NCBI RefSeq assembly: GCF_000003815.2
Contig: NC_049984.1
Span: forward strand, 7,664,402 to 7,728,401
Source of the DNA: Branchiostoma floridae
Taxonomy: Eukaryota; Chordata; Leptocardii; Amphioxiformes; Branchiostomatidae
DNA length: 64,000 nt
Reading direction: 5' to 3'
Shown in pieces: positions 51,477 to 61,565 of this stretch. A program made the translations under genes and the position numbers. Every line of letters begins with the position of its first letter. Positions within the stretch are counted from its first letter, which is position 1. Under the pieces are notes generated by a model. It did not search any database. It saw only the letters and a program-made list of their open reading frames with translations, and was not told the origin of the DNA.

Positions 51477-51599
51477 CTGCAGAAGACAAATGTCAGAAAG
51501 CAATCACTTTAATGCGCGGCCTGATTTATACAAATCTCAGACTAGCTCACCACTTGATCATGTCTTGGGCATTCGGAAGGCAGGATCAAAACTGGGAGA

Positions 51600-52930
51600 G
51601 ATAATGTTTTATTAACAAGTGTGTGCCGGTGTACGTGAAATCTACACACACCCATCCCGCCAGATTGGGTCACCGGCAGGGTCACAGTGCAGGAACAATA
51701 CAACCCCCCCCCCCTCCCAAAAAAATGGACTGTAATAAATTTAATCAAATTAACACAGCAATATTGATCCATGGCAATCACGCTGGCAGGCACCTTGGCA
51801 GGCGTATCGATTGACTGTACCCTGACCGTGGTGTCTCCGATTCATCCTATGGAAACGCAGCAAGTCCGACTGTAACATACGGTCTGTCTCCATTTCTGTA
51901 ATGGCTCGGACTATTGATGGCCGACGCCACTACCGCAAGAGCTATATGGTTTTTGTGAAGACATATCACACCTTAGCCACACATCATGACAAAGAGCAAG
52001 CTACTCAAAACTTTACCAATTAACAGCACTTGGAGGAGCCCTCTCACTGGTCAAGGGCACCCACTTCCCTTTGGCAATGAGCACATGGAATATCATCCAT
52101 GGGAATATTAAATCCTATTTGCATAAGTGACCCTTGACAACCTTTGTGTCCGAGAAATGGATCGGTATCGATCCGTCCTTCAGCTTTCTCATCCAATCTT
52201 ACTGCGTAACACTTGAGTCCGAATTGCCCCCAAATGAATACCTCAGTGTGCTTTGCCAAACAGCAGGGGCAGTCCATTCCACCGTGCCGCCTTGATTACT
52301 GGTGGGTTCTAAGAGTTGTGTATGCAGGACGCATCTCTGCGATAGGGGTAGCAAATGTAGGAGAGATAAAGGGGGCCATGTGACTGGGTTGGACAGATGG
52401 ACAAAGGGATTACCTATCCATGAGATGGCACCAGCAATCCCGTCTAATTGAATTACCTCCTGTCACAACGATTAATCTGGGGTACAAATAGGTGCCAGCT
52501 CCACTTCTAATGAAAGACTAACGGCTAAGTCTCCACCGAAGCAGCAGCACCATCAAGTGCAGTTGATAGTAGCGCCAAGAAAAACTATGGAAAGATGAAT
52601 CCCGCCTAGTCCATCCCACCCAGCTGCCCTGTCAACACTCCTGCCATGCTTGGTAAATCAGCAGCCGGAGATGCCCCTGTGTAACACCAGGATGTATCTC
52701 TCTCTTAGACTGCCCGTCTCCACGACGACTCTTGCTCGCACATTTTACGCATGCCTCCCTTGCCTGGCTTGGCACTTTACGACTACGTAGGTGCCAGGGG
52801 CTCATTTTTGAGTCCGAGCCAGATGCAAAGGGGCTTATCTCTGATGACAAGATCCTCACTTTCTATCTCGGTAAAGCTTCATCGTTTGTCACTCCCAGAA
52901 GTACAGGCATAACATTTTTACCGTGAAAAG
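51600..52930. other. GC-richer intronic block
   Basis: On the other side of the exon at 51476, GC content stays raised for about 1.3 kb. It includes an 11-base C run at 51704. No repeat or gene is recognised. Confidence 0.25.
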
Positions 52931-53729
52931 TTCAATCCTGTGGGGCTGATATTTGTTCTCCCTGCATCTTTAATGTATGTGTAACTTGCACCAGTCAACA
53001 GATAGGAGAAAATCCTTCTAAGTTCCATTACAAAAATCATATAACCAAATATGAATAAAGAAATTGTACCATTTCACCTTGGCCATTACTATTAGAAGCC
53101 ACAACCTTTGATCTTTTCTAGTTTCACCTGTACTCATTACTGAAATCTGAGGGCTCGGCCTTAGAGCTTGGAGCCCAGCTGATGTGGCTGCCTCTAAAGG
53201 GAAATTCTATGTAGCTCACTAGCTGTGAGAAATCCTGCCAGATTCTGCCAAACGTACATAGTACTATTTTTAGAGCAGCCTACATGTTGTGTGTGGTGCT
53301 TATCATGCAGATGTGCCACTTGCCTTGCTACAAATCCTTGCTAAATTCAAAATATATAATATTAACACTATTCTACTATTGTATTGTACTATCTAAATAC
53401 TTTTTTTTCCGTTTAGTTGATTTACTAAGTTCTTTTCTACGCTGATTCAAAACATTTACTGAATTTCGTTGTATTAGTGTGTTATGATTGTGTCTGTCAA
53501 ACGGTGGCCTTGAAAAGGTGACCTTGACAAAGAACACCTATTTCACAATACCATCAAATGTTACATGGAAAAGCACTATAATCTAAATCAAGTAAACACC
53601 TAGAGCATAGCTGCTTGGGTCCTACGCTGCACAGCTTGGGAGAGAGATCCATCCAGCCTACTTCCTCATATAATGACGATGCTAGGAGGGCCTGGAAATA
53701 TGTTATGACTAGGGTGGGTACCACTATAG

Positions 53730-53810
53730 AAAATTCAGGTACAGGTCAGGTTTAGATCCAGAGGATCAGGTTCAGACCTAAACCTGGACCTGATTGCCAG
53801 TAGTACAAAA
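53730..53810. repeat. CAGGT-rich imperfect inverted repeat
   Basis: TCAGGTACAGGTCAGGTTTA and TAAACCTGGACCTGA form an imperfect hairpin, with further AGGTTCAG/CAGACCT motifs between. It is a short low-complexity repeat. Confidence 0.5.
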
Positions 53811-54491
53811 ACTTGTAATAACCTTGCAAGTTGTTAGGTGAAAAGTTAGCTTTTATTCTTTATTCTAGACTAGTTCCTCTTTAGCTTCACCAGATGGCTT
53901 AAAACTTCTTTAAAAGTTGTCAGGTAGCTAATGCTATCCCCGAGGGCTGGCTCACCACGTAACACCTTCATTTCTAATTTGCTTAATAACGATGCATATG
54001 TTCCTGACAGACTAATGACACGTTAAGACAGCAGGCATTCAAGCATACCAAACAGCACTAACAATGTATGTGAGCACTTATAAGTTATACCATCAACAAG
54101 CAAATATAGGCTGCATTTTCCTACTAAAAGACAATGTCGGTATTACCCTATTTAACTTTTTTGCTATTAAAATCAACAAAAAGAATCATACAGTAAACTA
54201 GCTGACAAATAAAGGATGATAGTTGAAGATGACAAAAAAGCCTATAGAAAACACTGGTAAGTCTAGAGTATGAATCCAACTGCATGTAGCTATAGGATAG
54301 AAATAAAAACAACCATTAAAAAATTAAACAAGCTGCAAGGGAGTCAAAACCTACACCAATTTTTTCTGACATCAAAAGATAGATTTTACTTGAAGATACT
54401 AGGTGATCGGCTGAAGAACTGCCCAAGGCTATGGAGGATAGGGAAGGATGGAGGAAGAGAGTCCTGGCCATCCGTGCAACCAGCACGCTCG

Positions 54492-54510
54492 GATGATGAT
54501 GATGATGATG
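54492..54510 (+). repeat. (GAT)n microsatellite
   Basis: Six uninterrupted GAT units, followed by GA and an A-rich stretch. Confidence 0.9.
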
Positions 54511-55599
54511 AAAAAATAAAAATGTTTAAGACAATAGATACACAAAACCGGAAGTTGTGCTGCAGTACCACGAACAGCTGCCAGGAGGTCCATACTTGAC
54601 CGTCAACTTTGTCTTTCCAATACCCACCCACCTACCAAATATGACCACAATCCACCCAGATCATCTTGTCTTATGCTGCCCACATCAATACGGAAATACA
54701 GACACACTCACACAGATAGACTCAACAAAAACAACACTTCCATTTTTCATGGAGGTACACGTAATACTAGAAAAGGAGGTAACGCGTGTCTTTGTTCTTT
54801 TATGACTTGTAAACATTGATGTGTCCTCTACTCTAAAAGCAACGACATTCATTTTTTAAGCAAATCTGATGGCTGTGTATGAACACTTACAGCTACACGC
54901 TGCTGCCAAAGCCTTATTAAATGTCATCCATCTTAACCGGGTTGAAAAAGGGTAAACAATATGCTATCCAACAGCCATTAGCAGCGGGACTGACATTTGT
55001 ACTGTTGTTACAAAGGTCACAAGATGCAGATAGATGTGCCTCTTTAGTGTTGTCTGTCAGAAAAAGCTTTCATACACACACAGCCATTAATATACATTTA
55101 TCCATACACTGAAATCTTATTTGCAACAGAAATCTTTTTGCAACTGATATCTTATTTGTTTGTTTGAACCTTTGTTTATTTATGAAAGATGTTATCAGCT
55201 TGCAGGCAGCTTTTCATGTAGGTAATGAGGGAAGTCAAGAGGTAAGGGTGAGACAAAATATATAACAGAGGTACAGTTTACATCATTTAAAGTCCTCAGT
55301 TCACCTGACCTAGTCCCATCCTCATCAAGAGGGCCAAGATACCTTCATATCAAAATTTGTTGCAGTATATTTACTTGTACATGTGTATGTTTCCCTGCCT
55401 CTCATATTTGCATGCATGGCATGTTTGAGGAGAGATGGTTTTCCCACAATTAAAAATCATAACAGCCTCAAAACTCTAGTATGTGATGAGAATTGGCATA
55501 CATAATACATCAGCAAAAACTGTTTATGTACTCATGTCATGACGATGATACATCCTTCCTAAAAAAAAACAGTTCAAGAATCACTGGTATTGTCCCTGC

Positions 55600-56340
55600 A
55601 AAAAAAAAAAGAAAACATCTGGCCGGGGAGGTTCTAAGGGTGGTAATATTGGAGACGAATTACCCCGGCAAGGTAGCCTGATTATTGCTTCTTGTCTGAT
55701 ATCTCCTAGCACACACCTGTTCCCAGACCTGCAGGAGCACTCCACACGGGACAGTGAAGGATCTACTACAGGGCGACAAGACGGATAATTTGTCAGCTCG
55801 CTGCCATTCATTGTTCAGTAAAAAAAACCTCCAACGTCGCTTTCATGAGCGGGACAATGGGACAAGCTACACCCCGCGGTGAGCTGACGCTCCTTTTCCT
55901 GGCGCAGAAGCCCTGCGAGGAAGGAGATATCAAAGTCGTCCATTACCAGCTTTCCCGTTGATGTATGGACGCGCTGATATCTATGATCTAAACGTCCCCC
56001 CGCCGTCCCCCTAGCCATGTCTCAATAGTAATACCCGCCTGCAGGCCACAGCCTAACATTTCCCTTCCCTTGTAATGTAATGCCTTCTTTTCATCCTTCA
56101 CTGGCTCTTCCTTCCACACGACACTCTCCACACTTTCCCACCTGAATTGTGCCCACATTGTCCTTTTATTTAAACACATAAAAATCCAGGTGAAACAAAA
56201 ACAAGGATGCGAGATTTTAGCGGCAGTCTGTTGGGAGTTGGTATCATTAGTTTTCTGTCATTGTTGCTCGGTAATGGGATTGGGTATGGTGACTTATCCC
56301 CGGACACACATTAAGAATCTAGTGCTCACACCTACTTAAT
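55600..56340. other. GC-richer intronic block
   Basis: Raised GC with CpG, no repeats, bordered by AT-rich sequence. Candidate regulatory element by composition alone. Confidence 0.2.
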
Positions 56341-58076
56341 ACCACCTCAGGTGCCAGCTACGCCTCTAAAGAACCTGCACAAAATCAATCAAAACCTGTG
56401 GAAAGAGCTTCGGCACATCGTAGAGCAGGAAAAGGGCCATAAAATCCGCTTCCTCCTGGCAGTTAACAGTACAAACATACTAAGAAGTACATACATGTAC
56501 AATTGCACATTTCACTGGCACCACAAAGTTCAAACCATACAAGACCAACTTTCTCTTCATGTTGTACAGTCAATATAACACAGAATGCATTCTTTCGGAA
56601 AAGAAAAAGAAAAAAGATGGAAAATGTAAAATTGTGAAAATATCAACAACCAAAAACAGTAACCCCTTGTATAAGTAGGCATTTCCATTGACCCCACGAC
56701 CTGGAATATTTGTCATGTCTAATAAATGACTAGTTCTACCACCTTTGAACTCTATATCCTGTCGACCCCTACAAGTCTGACTTTTGCGGTGACACCATCT
56801 TCTCACTTGCTTCGAGCCACTCTTCTATTAGCGTATTCAACTACAAATACACAACAACACAAGCAACCAGACTTACCAAGGAAATCCCTCTGTACATGGA
56901 AGCAAAAATGAGCTGGAATCCCACTGCTTGGATATGACAGCACATGATGATGTATTAATTTAATGTCAATGAGTTCATCGACTTATCATTGGCATACATG
57001 TGCATGTATCCCAAGTGTTAATATGATGTCATGTGTACAATCATTATAGTCATCACCCAACAATTAGGCTAAACCAAGTGTGACGATGTCAAAAGTGATC
57101 TCACATAAAACATATCGGACAATATTCTGGGAATTAAGTTTTGTGGCAAAATCATTTAACTTAACTGACCATTAAGTTAGCGGCACAAATGTGAAATGTC
57201 AAGACAGTCAAGGGATCCATTATCTATCATTTAAATACTGTATCAGAATAATTTATTAGAGCATCAGAACAAGACTGTGAAAAATTACACGACGTGAATT
57301 TATATCATATGCCTCAATTGTTAGCCAATACGCATTGCACACAAGAAATTTGACTCAAGTACACAAGCCAACAAATTACAATGCACATGTAACTGTAATC
57401 CATAATTCTGTCTTCAGTCAAAACCAACAGTTTGTGATTGAAACAATTATCGTGTCGAGTAATAAAATGCGAATGTCGCCACTATTAACAGGCATGACGA
57501 ATCAATTCACAGCTGAAAAGTGTGCACTTGAACGTCTTCAATGATTTCAAGATTATTTTTTATAGAAACATGATAATATATGTACAGCCTTCTATATACC
57601 TAGTGTATTTTCACATGGCTGCCAGATGCTTCGCTGCTCATTTGAATCTCGTTCCAGTCTTTGAAAACCTTTATGATTCTTGTCAATCAACCAGATTCAT
57701 GTAGCCAGCTTTAATGCCACAGCAAAATCTTTAGAAAAATCATGTCCCATGTCTTTTGACAACATGATACAACAAAGACATTCAAACCTGACATGACAGT
57801 TATAAATTGTATCTTTTATTCTAGTCCTGATATCACGACTGACATGTACTTTATCGCTAGAAAGCTTTCAAACACACGACATGAAAAATCGCAACATAAC
57901 TACATTAGCAATTCAGGATCCTGTCTAAATGGGTCCAATGAGAACATTGGTGTGATACCCTTGGGGGATCAAATTTATCAGTGCACTTCCACAAGTCCTT
58001 GCAGTCATGTACATTTGTGTGGCAGCTATGATATGTAAATAAATAGTCCTCCTCTGAGGCATTGTACGTGTAGGTG

Positions 58077-58165
58077 CAGGGCTCGATATTCCTTTTAGTG
58101 AATAAGTGCAGTGGTGTGCGTAACCCAAAAAAGGTGCACAGAACACACTTGGGGTGCAAAGTCAA
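58077..58165 (+). mobile_element. Partial hAT-type MITE left end
   Basis: CAGGGCTCGATATTCC at the start, then GTGCAGTGGTGTGCG and GGTGCACAGAACACAC, resembling the left end and GTGCACC motifs of the element at 43644. No right terminus was found. Confidence 0.5.
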
Positions 58166-58308
58166 CATGAAATAAGGTAGAATGTCAGCAGAACCTAGTT
58201 ATGTTTTTATTCCAAAGGTTCCAATAAATCAAAATTTTTTACTTCAGAGTAATACAGGAAAGGTCTCCCATTTTTTTTACTCTTTTGACACATAAATGTA
58301 GGTGAAAT

Positions 58309-58543
58309 CAGGGCTGTCTCCAGGACCTAACCTAGCCTTTTATGCTGGGACGGAAGTTTCCTTTTTGGGACGGAAAAAGAATTCACCCCAAATCCTAACT
58401 TAATGACATAAAACTGATGAGAATGTATATTCCTAACCTCAAAATAACATAACATACTGTGTAGCAACAAAAATTAACAACCTGGGCTCCCAAACAATAA
58501 CTGAGTGGGATGGGAAAAAAATTCAAAGCTGCAGACAGCCCCG
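58309..58543. mobile_element. hAT-type MITE (235 bp)
   Basis: The left end CAGGGCTGTCTCCAGGA and right end CTGCAGACAGCCCCG are inverted with few mismatches. It is flanked by GGTGAAAT (58301-58308) and GGTAAAAT (58544-58551), an 8-bp duplication with one mismatch. GGGACGGAA occurs twice near the left end. Non-coding. Confidence 0.8.
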
Positions 58544-59936
58544 GGTAAAATACTCTCATCTGCTTCCTCATCATCATCTATGAGTATGAAGACCCCCTGC
58601 TTCTTACCCATAATCCTTTGCACTGAGCATCTCCAAATATAATGGATGGACTTGACATTTGCACAACAGGAATAACCATGATCGCAGTCCCCTCAGATAC
58701 GCTGCATGATGGATTCTCGTATTTTCCCGCCTAATAAACAAGGACGTGCACCTGCAACTCCTCGTGTGCGAATAGCGGGTGCAAATGAAGCTAATTTGTA
58801 CTCTCAAATGATGGATTATTACAGCGAGTGTTAGCACGAAGGATTTGTGTTTCGCCAATTGGTAAGAAAGATTGCTGACTATTAGGCATGGATTCACATG
58901 AAATACATGGACTGAACTTAAAAACATAGCAATTTGCCTTTTTTATATAGATACAAATGTATAAAGACTACCTATCTATCTATCTACATGAATACATACA
59001 ATCATACACATACATGTAGGCATGAATAACAATATTACTTTTTCTTTATGCTATTTTATTTTGTCTGTCATAGAATGGAGTTTACATGGCCAAATGGTGA
59101 TGGGACATAAAACAACTCCCAACTATATACATCTGTTGAGATTTACCTCCTTGCAATTACTGAAAAGGTTTCCACTTTTATGTGGGAAGGTTCTTGAATC
59201 TTGGCCAAATAGATGGTGGGCCCCGGTGCATGAAGGAATGCTTCAAACTAAATGTACGCTTTATCTTAGAATCACACAATTCATCTCACTTGTGGCTTGA
59301 AATGATTTGTGTACAATACCAGATCAAAAAACCTCAACCACTCAACAAATCTATCAGAAATAAACATTACACTAGTTCACATTATTCAGCTAGTAATGTT
59401 AGTTAACACTGAACGACCTTGGCATATCTAGCTGCATGCATTGTTTATAGCTTGCAGCTGAGGATGCTTTTTCTGTACATTTGTACTTAGTGGCAACGAG
59501 TTCCTCTTTACAATAGATTTGATCACTTTGAAATCTTGGGTTGATAGATAACTCTGGTACTTGGAAACATAGATATTTCTTCTACTTTTCTGAGCTGGTA
59601 TCTAGATATTTAGTATTTGGTACATCTACCAGTTTATTAGTCATTTTGTGCATTATGCGCAGTGTGGACTTTTTTCTTCTTTCATAGAATTGTTTTGGTT
59701 TCTGTGACACTAGCATTTTCCCCGGACAGGAATTCACGAGAGAGAGGCAAAAGAACACATGTAGCTTAACCATGAACCACGAAAGAGTAATGTGTGGCCC
59801 AGCTGCAGGCAAACAGCATTTATATGTACAATCAATACCCTCCCTGTCATAACTTCTTCATACTAAAGCAATATAAGAACCATCAGTATTCAAGAGACTT
59901 CTTCAAATTTACAAGTGCTTTTTTCCGTATGAACAG

Positions 59937-60184
59937 AGAGAGGTCAAGACAAGGACGAATTCACTTAAACTTTCTCCTCTTCGCTATGTGCAAGAGATGA
60001 TGTAACATCATTCTACAAATGAGTATTCTTGAATTTTTTGGTTGCAGTCATTAAATTGAGAAAAGAGAGAAAGGTCAAGACAAGGACGAATTCACTAAAA
60101 CTTTCTCCTCTTCGCTATGTGCAAGAGATGATGTGACATCATTCTACAAATGAGTATTCTTGCATTTGTTGGTTGCAGTCATTA
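59937..60184 (+). repeat. 131-bp tandem duplication
   Basis: AGGTCAAGACAAGGACGAAT starts both copies (59941 and 60072), and GGTTGCAGTCATTA ends both (about 60040 and 60171). The copies differ at only a handful of positions, so this is a fairly recent local duplication. Confidence 0.92.
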
Positions 60185-60236
60185 CCGAAACTGCTAGGGG
60201 GCATTGTTGACTGAAGCTACAGTTCCCATATTATTA

Positions 60237-60424
60237 CTGTTCACTGGGATTTAATTTCGAGGGAGAAAGGACTTTTCGCGGTGGTTTTAAGTTCGCGGTA
60301 ACACCGTAGACTGCAGTCTAATACCATAATAGAAAAATGTCCGTGGTAGATTTAAGTTCGCGGTGAAGTGGTCACCTCAAAAACCGCGAACATTAATCCA
60401 CCGAGAACGTTTCTGCATTTACAG
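60237..60424. mobile_element. Small TA-flanked MITE with TTCGCGGT motifs (188 bp)
   Basis: Short inverted ends CTGT and ACAG are flanked by TA on both sides. TTAAGTTCGCGGT occurs twice in plus orientation and AACCGCGAAC once inverted. The right end read inward is CTGTAAATGCAGAAACGTTC. TA duplication suggests a Tc1/mariner-type non-autonomous element. Confidence 0.55.
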
Positions 60425-60960
60425 TATCTTCTGTATGCAGTACATGCATTTGTTAAATTCCTTTGGTGGGAAAGACGTTTATCTACATTAAGTAAGTGTC
60501 TATTTGTATAAAAGTCACTGTAAGTGGAGGAGAATGTGTGTAATCTTTGAAAGGTCAAGTTGCTTTAAAGTTCAGCAACTATCTAAACTACTACAATCCT
60601 AGCTTTAAGACTTCTTCTGTATATATCAATAATACAAACAACTTCGACATTCAGAGGCAATAACCTTAGCAAAAAAAGAAGTTTGCACTTTAAAAATATG
60701 AAATACTTAAAGCTGGTATCTCACTCAAGCTGTGACCTTGCTGAGGCCAAATTATTTCACAGTAGGATCAGAGAATTTCATTGATTAGAAAAAAATAAAA
60801 CCTTCTCATTTTTATTTTACTCTTTATGTGTTTTGTTGCCTTTTAGTCATGCTTGTGCATTTGCATGATATTTTCATTATCAAGTCAACAGTTACAAATC
60901 CAGCCTAGGTAGAATCGACGATGCCAATGTGCAGTGAGATGCCAGATTTACTAACCTTTT

Positions 60961-61348
60961 CAGGGTTCTCCCCAGAATTTTTTAGTATAGTGGAGGGGCT
61001 GGCAAAAATAACCCGCATCAACGCGCTGCACTTTCATGAAAATGGGTTCATTTTGCAATGACAGAGGGTGTCAAATACTACAAGTATAATATACTGTTGT
61101 TATTCCTTTGTTGTGAAGTGGCAAAACTACTATTGTTTTGATCATTGCTCATTCACAAGTTTTTGCAGACAATGCTGACTGGAAAAGTGATGCCACTTGG
61201 TACAAAAATCTGTGAATTGTCATTAATCTAAGCAAAACTAACAAAGAAAATAGGGAAGAAACACACTAAATTTGAAAAATAGTATAGTGGAGCTGGCTGA
61301 GAGTATAGTGGAGGGCCTCCCTTATTCCACTCTCTGGGGAGAACCCTG
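60961..61348. mobile_element. hAT-type MITE (388 bp) close to an exon
   Basis: CAGGGTTCTCCCCAGA and its inverse TCTGGGGAGAACCCTG bound the element as near-perfect 16-bp terminal repeats. CCTTTT flanks both ends (60955-60960 and 61349-61354), shorter than the expected 8 bp. AGTATAGTGGAG-GG repeats occur just inside both ends. It ends 65 bases from the donor of the exon at 61414. Confidence 0.8.
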
Positions 61349-61413
61349 CCTTTTGTTAAATAAATGTGAATAAGGAAAAAATGTCAAGATGTAAGATACC
61401 AATACAAACTTAC

Positions 61414-61565
61414 CAGCACAACCTCAAAGTCGCTGGGATAGTCGCTGGCTGGGTTGTTCCGTGGTACGATCTGCCAGGATGGAACCTCTGCTTCCCGTAA
61501 CGCTGCCTGGATGAAGTTCTTGCGGGCAGTCGTTGTGAAATAGCCATTGAAGGTCACGATGTATT
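61414..61565 (-). CDS. MBTPS1: MBTPS1 (site-1 protease) exon, N-terminal prodomain
   Basis: This is the most 5' exon of the gene seen in the window. It encodes about 50 residues starting [10 protein letters not shown] and ending PSDFEVVL, with [17 protein letters not shown] in between. That is nearly identical to human S1P residues about 55-105, the start of the inhibitory prodomain. The acceptor reads CCACAG and the donor CTG|GTAAGT. The exon begins in phase 1 (its first two bases complete a Glu codon) and ends in phase 0. No signal peptide is encoded here, so at least one coding exon must lie upstream, to the right of this position. S1P is a subtilisin-family serine protease of the Golgi lumen that makes the first cut in SREBP and ATF6 precursors. 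The family assignment is certain; orthology is very likely. Confidence 0.95.

Larger units (their letters stand above)
51477..61413 (-). other. MBTPS1 intron (9.9 kb)
   Basis: This intron contains GC-richer stretches at about 51.6-52.9 and 55.6-56.3 kb, a (GAT)n microsatellite at 54.49 kb, an imperfect CAGGT-rich inverted repeat at 53.73-53.81 kb, a retroposon-like tail at 55.14 kb, hAT-type MITEs at 58.3 and 61.0 kb, a partial hAT terminus at 58.08 kb, a 131-bp tandem duplication at 59.94-60.18 kb and a small TA-flanked MITE at 60.24 kb. No exon was recognised. Confidence 0.8.
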
